Shown here: positions 18,446-26,786 of the stretch, in pieces
Numbering within the stretch: the stretch's first letter is position 1
How the letters are laid out: each line of letters begins with the position of its first letter
DNA from: JBMDXK01 sp048594375
GTDB taxonomy: Bacteria; Pseudomonadota; Alphaproteobacteria; Rhizobiales; Methylopilaceae
Reading direction: 5' to 3'
Assembly (NCBI GenBank): GCA_048594375.1
Contig: JBMDXK010000009.1
Location: forward strand, 1 to 64,000
DNA length: 64,000 nucleotides
Notes under the pieces: model-generated
Seen by the model: only the letters and a program-made list of their open reading frames with translations
What the model was told of the DNA's origin: nothing
Database searches by the model: none
Made by a program: the position numbers and the translations under genes

Positions 18446-18460
18446 GTTCTTGCATTGTTC
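18446..18460. promoter_or_regulatory. LexA (SOS) box of dinB
   Basis: GTTC-N7-GTTC, an exact match to the direct-repeat SOS box of Alphaproteobacteria. It is 54 bp upstream of the dinB start, in the 78-base gap between dinB and the DUF2235 gene. Confidence 0.85.
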
Positions 18461-18470
18461 GTCAAGCGGC

Positions 18471-19871
18471 TTACGCGCTATAATAATGTTTTACAGCGGG
18501 ATGGTTGCGCAGCGGCTCTGGCCTATAAGGGGCTTCCTTGTCGTAATCCAGCACATCAGGCGCTTCAAACCGTTCGAGCACAGAATCGTGCAAAATGGCA
18601 TCTTCCGGTACATTGCGTGCTTTCAGCCCCCACCGGAATCCCAGCTTGCCCCAGATACCGGGAAATGGCTTGCGCCCTTCGTCATGCTGCATACCAAGCG
18701 CCGAAGGAAACCGCTGTAAAGCACTGTGGTCGATGTCCAGAGGGTGCGGTGTGGATTGGAGCTGTTCCACCATCCAGTTAAGCGCCATGTCCGAAAGGCG
18801 GGCTTCGTTTTCTTCATATCCCCCGCCAATATCCCCATGGCATCCTGCAAACCACACTTGATGCAGCAATTGCGCTTCACCGAGCGCCCGAATTTTGCAA
18901 TCTCCGGCAAATTCCCACGGCACATTTTGAAAATCTGTGCGGTCTTCATCAATAGAAATGGCGTGGCGCGCATAGCCTACCCGCGGGTTGAGCTTCAGAT
19001 CATAGAACTGCATGGACCAGTTTGCCAGAAAGAAGCGTTTGCGTACCGGATGCCAGTAAAGATGCGTTTTAAGATAAAAGAATGTGCTGAGAAAGAATGC
19101 GATGCACCCTGTGGTGAGAACGCTTTGGCCAATTCCCCATCCGGTTCGCCATCCGATAAGCGCCCCCAGCCCCACAACAGCTACACCTGCAAGGGCAGCA
19201 ATCCCCCAGCGCAGCGTAGAAGGCACGCCAAGGGAGGCCACGGTATCAAACACCCCGATAAAATAGGGCAGTTCATTGGCGCGGCCATCGGTATCCGAAC
19301 CATAGCGTTCCCGAAAAGCGCGGCCACGTTCCCGGCGCAAGGCTTTAAACGGGTCGTCTTTGATGGAAGCACCATATTGATACACATGTTTGACAGCTTC
19401 ATGCGCAATGGCGTTCAGCGAGGCATCATCATAGCGCAGCGGGGAGCCATCGGCTTCATGCAGCGGCATTCCGCACAGCGATAAAACCCCACCCAGACAG
19501 CGCACGGTGTAAGCGCCGCGGCTGAACCCGAACAGGTAAATCCGGTCACCCGGCCGCCAGAGTTTCAACAGCGCGGCATAGCAATCCCGGATGTTGGAAT
19601 AAATGCCCAGACCTGTGCTTTGGCTGAGCGCGTTGTAAAGCGAACGCACCCAGCCGATGGGAATGCGCCCATTGTCATCTTGTGATCCGAGACCCGGATC
19701 ATAAAAGGCAAGCTGACGCAAGGGGTTTACAGTGGAACACGGGCCAGAACGGGTAGCGCGATAGAGCTTGTAAATATTGGATATTTGTTCATCGGGAAAC
19801 AGACCGCCACAAAGCCCTGTTCCATCGGAGAAAATCAGAATATTGCGCCCTGTATCGCTGCTCTCACTCAT
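18471..19871 (-). CDS. DUF2235-family alpha/beta hydrolase with membrane segments
   Basis: The family includes the Tle1-like phospholipase effectors. Seen here: an N-terminal FSDGTG motif, a GFSRG nucleophile elbow (about residues 115-119), FDTVASLG, and WFAGCHGDIGGGY supplying likely catalytic Asp/His. Two hydrophobic segments lie mid-protein (about residues 220-270), so it is probably membrane-attached rather than secreted. The ATG at 19871 overlaps the P450 stop (ATGA); an in-frame ATG at 19883 is the alternative. It is the last gene of the peroxidase/P450 operon. I infer a lipid or ester substrate; no substrate is shown. Confidence 0.85.
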   Translation of the reverse strand: MSESSDTGRNILIFSDGTGLCGGLFPDEQISNIYKLYRATRSGPCSTVNPLRQLAFYDPGLGSQDDNGRIPIGWVRSLYNALSQSTGLGIYSNIRDCYAALLKLWRPGDRIYLFGFSRGAYTVRCLGGVLSLCGMPLHEADGSPLRYDDASLNAIAHEAVKHVYQYGASIKDDPFKALRRERGRAFRERYGSDTDGRANELPYFIGVFDTVASLGVPSTLRWGIAALAGVAVVGLGALIGWRTGWGIGQSVLTTGCIAFFLSTFFYLKTHLYWHPVRKRFFLANWSMQFYDLKLNPRVGYARHAISIDEDRTDFQNVPWEFAGDCKIRALGEAQLLHQVWFAGCHGDIGGGYEENEARLSDMALNWMVEQLQSTPHPLDIDHSALQRFPSALGMQHDEGRKPFPGIWGKLGFRWGLKARNVPEDAILHDSVLERFEAPDVLDYDKEAPYRPEPLRNHPAVKHYYSA

Positions 19872-21232
19872 GCCGCATCCCATTCCACATGCAGATGCAC
19901 GGGGAAAGGTGTCCCGCCAACATCAATCTGTCCCGCAGTTCCTGGGGCGCGCCGCAGGTTTTTCTTAACCAGCAGAGGTTTCAGAATGGCCGGAATAACC
20001 GCGGCATTGATATGCGCCCCAAAACAGGTATGCAGCGCATCCCCCCAGAGAATATAGTTATCCCATGGCCTTCCCGCGGTGAAGGTGTTGGGTGAGAGAA
20101 CAATCTGAGGATCAAACATAGCGGAAAGGTTGCCTGCCATGACCAGCGTACCTTCCGGCACGTTACGCGCGCGCAAGGTACCGCGCCCCACCACCGTATC
20201 GCGCACCGCGCGGCGGTAAATCACCGGATTCACCGGATTGAACCGCAATGCCTCGAAAATGTAAGCGCCGAGTATGGCATCATCCCCAGCCCGCGCAGCA
20301 GCCTGCGCTCCAGCCAACGCATCGGGGCGATCAAGCAATTGGTCAAGCGCCTGCACACAGGCTTTGGAGATGGTTGGCACAGCGCCGATCATCAAGCCGA
20401 TCAGATTGTTGCGGATACCCCGATCATCCATACCGGGCTGTCCTGCTTCCTGCAATACCAGACAGCGTCCCAGCACATCGTCTTTTTTGTCAGTGCTGGC
20501 TTTACGCGCGGCAATGGTTTCATCCAGATAGGCACAGCATTTGCGTGCGGCATCAAGAGCCTGTTCCCCCAGTTTGGGATCCGCCTGTAAATCAATAAAC
20601 AAATACCAGAACATCAGTGTCGTCCACTGGATGAGTTCCGGCTGTGACGGGCCGGGGGTGCCGAAATAATCGGCCACCATGATGGAAGGCACGCGCAAGG
20701 TGAGCTCTTGCGGCACATCCAGCGTGTTGTGCGCTGCCCCAACCAGAGCATCGGCCTGTGTTGCGCACAAAGGCAACACACGGGTAGCAACATCCTCGCG
20801 GCGCATGGCCAGCCGCATGTTGGAAACATCGCGGGTGTATTGTGGGGTATCCTGCATTCCAAGGAAGAAGTTTTCCCCGCCGGTAATCTGGCGCATCCGT
20901 GGTTCATAAACCACCGCGAAATCCTCATCGCGCGCCAGCACATCTTTCACATCCTCAAAGCGGGTGACAAATGCCGTACCGTTGTTGGGGTAAGCGGTCA
21001 CAAACTGTTTTTTCAACACAATGTTGGGCGCAAAAAACCGCAAGACAGCAAAGATGTTCAGTTGTGCTTGCGGCGTTGTCAGCGCATTTTTCAAGCGTTC
21101 GCCGGTGGTTCCCTGCCCACCGCGCCACGCCTTGAAGCCGGTCACCGCAAGGCATCCAAGCCCTTTGAATGCAGAACCCAGCATACTGAGACGGATGAAA
21201 ACAGTATTAAAGAAATTCATAAAAAAGGCCAT
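19868..21232 (-). CDS. Cytochrome P450 with an atypical I-helix
   Basis: Haem-thiolate enzyme: ExxR is EALR (residues 327-330) and the haem loop is WGDALHTCFG with Cys403. The I-helix reads GAVPTI (283-288) where the family normally has (A/G)Gx(D/E)T(T/S); the acid is Val and the first Thr is Pro. Enzymes without this pair (CYP74, CYP152) use hydroperoxides or H2O2 rather than O2 plus reductase, and no ferredoxin or reductase gene is nearby. A hydrophobic N-terminus may anchor it. The ATG at 21232 gives 454 aa; ATG 21220 is possible. It lies 31 bases after the DyP gene and overlaps the DUF2235 gene. Confidence 0.9.
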   Translation of the reverse strand: MAFFMNFFNTVFIRLSMLGSAFKGLGCLAVTGFKAWRGGQGTTGERLKNALTTPQAQLNIFAVLRFFAPNIVLKKQFVTAYPNNGTAFVTRFEDVKDVLARDEDFAVVYEPRMRQITGGENFFLGMQDTPQYTRDVSNMRLAMRREDVATRVLPLCATQADALVGAAHNTLDVPQELTLRVPSIMVADYFGTPGPSQPELIQWTTLMFWYLFIDLQADPKLGEQALDAARKCCAYLDETIAARKASTDKKDDVLGRCLVLQEAGQPGMDDRGIRNNLIGLMIGAVPTISKACVQALDQLLDRPDALAGAQAAARAGDDAILGAYIFEALRFNPVNPVIYRRAVRDTVVGRGTLRARNVPEGTLVMAGNLSAMFDPQIVLSPNTFTAGRPWDNYILWGDALHTCFGAHINAAVIPAILKPLLVKKNLRRAPGTAGQIDVGGTPFPVHLHVEWDAA

Positions 21233-21263
21233 GGTGAGCAAACTTCCCGCCGCGCTTGAAGAT

Positions 21264-22922
21264 TTAAGTCGGATCAACAATCCCCATGCCAATCATGCGC
21301 AAGGCGGTCATGCTGGGGATGAAGAAGTAGTCCCCGCCGCGTGTTTCCACAAATTGCGGCAGATCGGTGCAGATGAATGGCATTTCATCGCCTTTGGGAT
21401 CGGCGGGAATAACAAATTTCTCGCCTTTGTGATGGTTGCCAATCATGGGGCAGGTGTCGTTGCCTGAGTCGAAGTCAAGCCCGTACTGCACCCATTGCTG
21501 CTGGATAAACTCGAACTGGCGGAACAGGCTGGCGCATACGGCCAGAAAGATGATGCCGTTATCTTCATTGTCAGGCAGGTTTTTATTGAGTTTATCCGAA
21601 CCATAAGGCAAGCCGCGCCGCAAAATACGGCGGCGGTTGTTCAGCACAGAACCCCCGCCGCTTTTGGGATCATCGGGTTTTGCGGTAGGGTCAAGCATAT
21701 CGCGCGGGTTCACACGGCGCAAGTGCGAACCCAGAGGGCATTTAACCCCTTCCGGATCGCTGTTATAGCGAAAATCGAGCAATTCCCGCGCCACAGAGCG
21801 TTCCTGTTTTTTATGGCTGCCTACTTTTTCAAGTTCTGTTTTTGCCTGTGCATTTTTTTGGAACGCGCGCCATTCTTTATAGGTTGAAGCCGCCATCAGT
21901 GGCACCCCGTCCGACCAGCGGCCAGCAATCTTGGCCATCAGGGTTTCTTCGGCTTCAAGCTGCGGCACATTCATCATGCTGGCATAGCGTTCGGCCATCT
22001 TTTTGATATAGTCAAAGAAGCTGGCGACATTCTGGTGCAGTTTGCGGTAGGCCATAAACGTGCCGTTGCGGCTGAAGACGAAGGGCAGCGATGCGGTGGG
22101 AATTTCTTGGGATTCGTCCGAATATCCCAACAAAAATTCGCCTGTCGCCAAAGGCCGCCATGTGCCGTCCGGATTTAAAGCGCCGCTCCCAATGGCGCGC
22201 AGATCTTCGAGTTCTTTGGTACCGTATTGTCCTTCAAAAACGGGGTCACCAAAACCATCGGTAAAGCCGAAATGTTCTTTGGCGGTGGGCTGCATAACGC
22301 CATCAGGGCCTTCCACCAGCAAAGCGGAAGCATCCTGCCAGAGGGCGGAGCCGTCAGAGCCATGCCCACCGATAACCCGCACTTTGTTATCCAGTTTTGA
22401 GCATTCATCCATGATCCATTGGGTGACAGTTTCCAGCTCTTCAACCGGCGTTCCATCGGGGTTCATCTGCGCATTGAGGGTCAGCAACACATGCACATGG
22501 TTGCTGCCGATGGCGTTGTTTGCCCAGATCGGATCCCATTTCTGGGTGCCATTGGGGCCTTTATCACCGAGAATATCTGCGCGTGCGCCCATTCCATCAA
22601 TAAATTCGGGCGGCAATCCCCGCAATGTCGTGATGGGGATACCGAGGGAAAGCAGACCGTAAAACGTAAAACCGATATTGATGGCTACTTTAGGACGATC
22701 AACAATGACTTCGCCGGGATAGTTGGCTTTGGATTGCCACGGCGCGGCGGTAGTGATTTTGGGGCGCAGCACTTCAATCAAGGCGCGGCCAGCGGGTGCT
22801 TCTGCAATGTGCAAGAACATATAGCGTGCTTTGGGAAATCCCTGGCGTCCATAGGCGCGCAGAATATTACCCTGAAGATCGGCAAGATCAATTTTTTCTA
22901 CCATAGGATTATTTCCATACAT
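21264..22922 (-). CDS. DyP-type peroxidase
   Basis: Haem peroxidase of the dye-decolourising family. The distal GxxDG motif is GFTDGFGDP (about residues 219-227; Asp is the acid-base residue) and the proximal haem ligand is in CPLGSHLRRVNPRD (His400). It ends with GDYFFIPSMTALR. At 552 aa it is larger than compact bacterial DyPs (~300-350), with inserts between the motifs. No Tat or Sec signal, so it is probably cytoplasmic. An alternative start is the ATG at 22904, which has the better ribosome site. It is the third gene of the cluster, 2 bases after the preceding one. Confidence 0.93.
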   Translation of the reverse strand: MYGNNPMVEKIDLADLQGNILRAYGRQGFPKARYMFLHIAEAPAGRALIEVLRPKITTAAPWQSKANYPGEVIVDRPKVAINIGFTFYGLLSLGIPITTLRGLPPEFIDGMGARADILGDKGPNGTQKWDPIWANNAIGSNHVHVLLTLNAQMNPDGTPVEELETVTQWIMDECSKLDNKVRVIGGHGSDGSALWQDASALLVEGPDGVMQPTAKEHFGFTDGFGDPVFEGQYGTKELEDLRAIGSGALNPDGTWRPLATGEFLLGYSDESQEIPTASLPFVFSRNGTFMAYRKLHQNVASFFDYIKKMAERYASMMNVPQLEAEETLMAKIAGRWSDGVPLMAASTYKEWRAFQKNAQAKTELEKVGSHKKQERSVARELLDFRYNSDPEGVKCPLGSHLRRVNPRDMLDPTAKPDDPKSGGGSVLNNRRRILRRGLPYGSDKLNKNLPDNEDNGIIFLAVCASLFRQFEFIQQQWVQYGLDFDSGNDTCPMIGNHHKGEKFVIPADPKGDEMPFICTDLPQFVETRGGDYFFIPSMTALRMIGMGIVDPT

Positions 22923-22924
22923 GC

Positions 22925-23872
22925 TCAGGAACGGATAACGCCAGCGGGCTGGGTTGGCCCCTGTACATCGGATGGTTTGTGCGTAGCAAGAAAAGCGCTA
23001 AAGGCCTGCTGCAATTCGGCGCCGTTTTTGCCTTGGGTTTCAATGGCAAACTGCGTAAATTTCTGCTGGAGGTAAACGGCTTTCAGCACAGACGGCAAAT
23101 CCGAGTTGGGAGCCGTTGGAAAAGGCACATGCCCTTTGCGCAGAACGGTGAAATAGGAATAGGCAAGACCAAGAACAGTCAGTACCAACCCGGCCAGAGC
23201 AATCCATCCGGCATGTGCCACCCCGAACGCCGTCATAATCAACCCGGCCACACCAACCAAAGCCCCGATGGCCGCAGGAGCAATCAACTGGCCAAGGGAC
23301 ATGGAAGGCAAAGGCGGCGCACCCACCCAGTAATCGTTGAAAGGCATGGTGGTTTCCACTTGGCATTTCAGCATATAATCCTGAAACGCTTTGCTGTTTT
23401 GCACCACATGGGAGCCAACACAGGCATAGGAAATATCTTGAAATTCCTTTTGCATGGTGTTCCACAATTCGTCCAGATAGCTGCGCACTTCGGATTCATC
23501 ATCGCTTTTCGCGTCAAAGTCGGCCACAAACATCAGGTACGGGCAATTCAGACGATCCACCGGCTGGGCGGCAAAGGCATTGGGCGGATTGGTGATTGCG
23601 GTTTTCAGCGCATCCACCGGATTGCGGCCGTTGTAAATCACGTCATTGATGACCGCGAAACGGGCAAAGTGGGTGCGAGGGCTGCGTGCGAACGGGCTGT
23701 TCATGCCAATCTGTTCGGTCACCGGCGATTGCAGGGCGGTGGGCAGTGTGCTTAACGCACTTTGCACCATACTCGCCGGAGAGCAGACACAGCCGTTGTC
23801 CAGACTCAGCACATCGGTGCGGATGGGGATAAGGCAAGTCAGGAAATAATGTCCGCCATCAAAATTAGGCAT
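22925..23872 (-). CDS. Unidentified membrane protein related to its upstream neighbour
   Basis: No known family recognised with confidence. 315 aa; the first ~170 residues are soluble-looking and contain THFARFAVIND and, ~50 residues on, CPYLMFVADFD. Two adjacent membrane segments follow (about residues 200-250), then a soluble tail. The HFAR(W/F)...Y(L)MF..(N/D)F pattern recurs in the 215-aa protein at 23964-24611, so I infer a shared fold. It lies 2 bases before the DyP gene and is almost certainly co-translated with it. Confidence 0.8.
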   Translation of the reverse strand: MPNFDGGHYFLTCLIPIRTDVLSLDNGCVCSPASMVQSALSTLPTALQSPVTEQIGMNSPFARSPRTHFARFAVINDVIYNGRNPVDALKTAITNPPNAFAAQPVDRLNCPYLMFVADFDAKSDDESEVRSYLDELWNTMQKEFQDISYACVGSHVVQNSKAFQDYMLKCQVETTMPFNDYWVGAPPLPSMSLGQLIAPAAIGALVGVAGLIMTAFGVAHAGWIALAGLVLTVLGLAYSYFTVLRKGHVPFPTAPNSDLPSVLKAVYLQQKFTQFAIETQGKNGAELQQAFSAFLATHKPSDVQGPTQPAGVIRS

Positions 23873-23963
23873 GATCGTAAAACCTTGTCAGGAAGAATAA
23901 AAAACGGGCGCGCAGAGAAACGGTATTTATGCGCACAGCGGCAGTGTTCATGCTGGCAAAATG

Positions 23964-24611
23964 CTAGCCCCATTTTGCGCGTACAAATGGCGCCCGGTTG
24001 CAGTCAGCATTGGCGGTATCATTGCTGGCCACAGGAGCATAACCTGCTGAGCTGAGGCAATTTTGTACGCCCACATAAAACTTGCGGTATTCTTTCTGGA
24101 AGGTATCCGCATCCATGGTGCCGACGCGCGCCTCCAGATCGCGCAAGGCAACCATAAGCTGGAGCGCGGATTTGATATCCCGTTGTGCGGAACCGGGTGT
24201 CGCATTGTAATAATAGCCCGTATCCACCTGATTGGCGCGGATGTAGTTTTTAAACGGCGTGCTGGGTACGGATTGCGGATATTTTGTTGCGCAGTACCAG
24301 AAAAGATCAAGGCCGTTGGGAATACCGTCGGCAAAAGCATCGATATACTGATCCCATGTGCCGTTAAAATTACTGCAAAACAGCATATAATCGTTCTGGA
24401 GGTTCTGCTTGCCCTGCCCCAGATCCGGCCATTGATCCCGCCGGATAATGACCCAGCGCGCAAAATGGATAAGAGAAAGCCCCAAGAGACCGGAAAGTGT
24501 TGCCGGCACCACCCGCGCCGTCATGAACAAGAAACGGTTCAGCCATGTCAGACACGGCTTCATGGGCGTGATGACATTCATGCCATAGGTTTTACCAGCA
24601 ACGTTGGACAT
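23964..24611 (-). CDS. Unidentified first protein of the peroxidase/P450 cluster
   Basis: 215 aa with a hydrophobic stretch near the N-terminus (about residues 28-48) followed by IHFARWVII, then YMLFCSNFNGTWDQYIDAF. I recall similar sequence in small proteins near peroxidase genes but cannot name the family. It shares its core motifs with the next gene. The ATG at 24611 has a strong GAGGAGGG site, consistent with the start of an operon running to 18471. The 292 bases upstream hold a short palindrome and no gene. Confidence 0.8.
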   Translation of the reverse strand: MSNVAGKTYGMNVITPMKPCLTWLNRFLFMTARVVPATLSGLLGLSLIHFARWVIIRRDQWPDLGQGKQNLQNDYMLFCSNFNGTWDQYIDAFADGIPNGLDLFWYCATKYPQSVPSTPFKNYIRANQVDTGYYYNATPGSAQRDIKSALQLMVALRDLEARVGTMDADTFQKEYRKFYVGVQNCLSSAGYAPVASNDTANADCNRAPFVRAKWG

Positions 24612-24757
24612 GATGCCCTCCTCACGTCAATCCAGAAATGATGAACGGGAAAGCAGAAAAAGTATTGCAATCGCATTGGCTGCACGTCAACACATGCGCC
24701 AAACGAAAGAAACGGCGAGCAAACTGCCGCGATAATATGATTCTGCTGTTCCCCTGA

Positions 24758-24772
24758 CCTTATTTAATAAGG
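24758..24772. promoter_or_regulatory. Palindrome upstream of the peroxidase/P450 cluster
   Basis: CCTTATT-T-AATAAGG, a perfect 7-bp dyad ~147 bases before the first gene of the cluster. It may be an operator, possibly for the adjacent LysR protein, or the end of the LysR transcript. Nothing else was recognised in 24612-24903. Confidence 0.3.
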
Positions 24773-24903
24773 CCAATTTTTCATGACGTTAGGCGCAACA
24801 CAGCCCACTGCGCAACCCTGAGGAAGCACTTATTCACAGTTTAGAAAAGTTTTATTGTGAAATTTTGGTTTCAATCTGGGCGGTAAAACATGGTTTCAAT
24901 CGC

Positions 24904-25800
24904 CTAATAAGTCCAGCGCTGTGCCTTGGTCAACAGGAAGTCGCGGAAAACGTTGATCCGCGCCACATTGCGCATTTCTTCGGGATAAACCAGATAGGCA
25001 TCAAGGCTGGGCATTTCCCGTTCCATCATCACATGCACCAGCGGGCTACCCGGTTCCACCAGATAATCGGGCAGAATACCCAGTCCTGTTCCTTGTTCCA
25101 GCGCGCGGCGCAAGCTGACCAAATGGTTGATGTTCAGCACAGCGGGGCGCGGATCGCGGGCATCGCGTCCAACGGTACACAGCCAGTTGATATCGGAAAG
25201 GAAGTTGGGAATTGGCCCCCCGAATTTGACAATCCGGTGATTATCCAGATCGGCAATAGAACGCGGCGTTCCATGCCGCGCCAGATAATCGGGTGATGCG
25301 AAAATATGGAAATGCACTGTAAATAACCGGCGGTGGATAAGTTCCGGCTGTACCGGCTGGCGCAGACGGATCGCCACATCGGCCTCGCGCATGGCCAGAT
25401 CAAGCTCGTCATCGGATAAAATCACCTGCATGGTGATATCGGGATAAAGCTCCAGAAATTCCCCCAGACGTGGCGCCAGCCAGCTTGCCCCCAGCCCCAC
25501 CGTAGTGGTCACGCGCAATTCGCCTTTGGGGCGTTCGCGGGTATCCGCAAGCGCGGAGCGTGTGGCCTCCAGCTTGGCAAACACCTCGCGTGTGGTGCGG
25601 AAAAGCAGGTCGCCCTGCTCGGTCAGCAGCAATCCGCGGGCGTGGCGGTGAAACAACGGTACTTTCAGATCCCGTTCCAGTGCCAGCACTTGGCGGCTTA
25701 CGGCGGATTGGGAAAGCCCAAGCTTGTCACCCGCATGGGTAAAGCTTCCCGCTTCACCTGCCGCCATAAAAATACGCAATTTATCCCAGTCCAAAGGCAT
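24904..25800 (-). CDS. LysR-family transcriptional regulator
   Basis: 298 aa from the ATG at 25800 (GGTGGAG site). The N-terminal winged helix-turn-helix is clear (LRIFMAAGEAGSFTHAGDKL, then LSQSAVSRQVLALE), followed by the periplasmic-binding-like effector domain. It begins 24 bases after trxB on the same strand, so it may be read from the ELM1-trxB transcript, and it ends 292 bases before the peroxidase/P450 cluster. Its target is unknown; the cluster is the nearest candidate. Confidence 0.93.
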   Translation of the reverse strand: MPLDWDKLRIFMAAGEAGSFTHAGDKLGLSQSAVSRQVLALERDLKVPLFHRHARGLLLTEQGDLLFRTTREVFAKLEATRSALADTRERPKGELRVTTTVGLGASWLAPRLGEFLELYPDITMQVILSDDELDLAMREADVAIRLRQPVQPELIHRRLFTVHFHIFASPDYLARHGTPRSIADLDNHRIVKFGGPIPNFLSDINWLCTVGRDARDPRPAVLNINHLVSLRRALEQGTGLGILPDYLVEPGSPLVHVMMEREMPSLDAYLVYPEEMRNVARINVFRDFLLTKAQRWTY

Positions 25801-25823
25801 GACTCCACCCTTATTCAATCCAC

Positions 25824-26786
25824 TTATTCGGCTGCATCCTGCCGTTCATGCAATTGCGCTAAAAAGCGTTCGGCATCCAGCGCTGCCATGCACCCCATTC
25901 CTGCGGCGGTAATCGCCTGGCGGTAGGTGTCATCGCATACATCCCCTGCTGCAAATACACCTTTGATGGCGGTTTTTGTTGTACCGGCTTCCACCTGCAA
26001 ATAACCGTGTGGGGTCATGGCAAGTTGACCTGTGAACAGCTCTGTTGCGGGCGCATGACCGATGGCCACAAATACACCTTGTGTGTTATGCTCGGAAACA
26101 ACGCCGGTTTTTACATGCTTCAGCCGGATGGCAGAAACTGCTGGCGGGGTGGATGTGCTGAGAATTTCGTCAACCACACTGTCCCAGATGATCTGCACTT
26201 TCGGATGCTGCATCAGGCGGTTTTGCAAGATTTTTTCCGCTTTCAGGCTGTCACGGCGATGCACCAGCGTGACTTTAGAGGCAAAATTGGTGAGAAAGAG
26301 CGCTTCTTCAACCGCCGTATTCCCTCCGCCAATCACAAAGATTTCCTTGCCGCGAAAGAAGAAACCGTCGCATGTGGCACATGCCGAGACGCCATAGCCT
26401 TTGAGGGCATCTTCACCGGCAACGCCCAGCCATTTTGCTTGGGCTCCCGTGGCAATAATCAGGCTATCGCACGTCCATACTGCATCGCCCTGCCCGTTCA
26501 GGCGAAAAGGACGCGCAGAAAGGTCAACACTGGCAATATGGTCGGAAACGCACTGTGTTCCAAACCGCTCGGCCTGTTGCCGCATGGCATCCATCAGATC
26601 AGGGCCTTGCACACCGGCGGCAAAGCCGGGATAATTTTCTACATCGGTGGTGATGGTGAGCTGGCCGCCGGGCTGGATACCGGAAATAAGAACAGGCTTG
26701 AGCATGGCACGCGCAGCATAGATTGCGGCTGTGTATCCTGCGGGGCCTGACCCCAGAATAATGAGGGGAACATGCGTTTCACTCAT
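25824..26786 (-). CDS. trxB: Thioredoxin-disulfide reductase
   Basis: FAD/NADPH flavoenzyme that reduces thioredoxin. It has the FAD motif GSGPAGYTAAIYAARA, the redox-active CATC, an NADPH-binding Rossmann segment (GGGNTAVEEAL) and FAAGDVCDDTYRQAITAAGMGC. Length 320 aa is standard. Its ATG overlaps the ELM1-family stop (ATGA). Confidence 0.96.
   Translation of the reverse strand: MSETHVPLIILGSGPAGYTAAIYAARAMLKPVLISGIQPGGQLTITTDVENYPGFAAGVQGPDLMDAMRQQAERFGTQCVSDHIASVDLSARPFRLNGQGDAVWTCDSLIIATGAQAKWLGVAGEDALKGYGVSACATCDGFFFRGKEIFVIGGGNTAVEEALFLTNFASKVTLVHRRDSLKAEKILQNRLMQHPKVQIIWDSVVDEILSTSTPPAVSAIRLKHVKTGVVSEHNTQGVFVAIGHAPATELFTGQLAMTPHGYLQVEAGTTKTAIKGVFAAGDVCDDTYRQAITAAGMGCMAALDAERFLAQLHERQDAAE

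Noticed and set aside
18471..19871. Type VI secretion phospholipase effector (Tle1)
   Set aside because: The DUF2235 fold fits, but there is no vgrG, immunity gene or secretion gene nearby, and the protein has internal membrane helices and sits in an oxidative enzyme operon.
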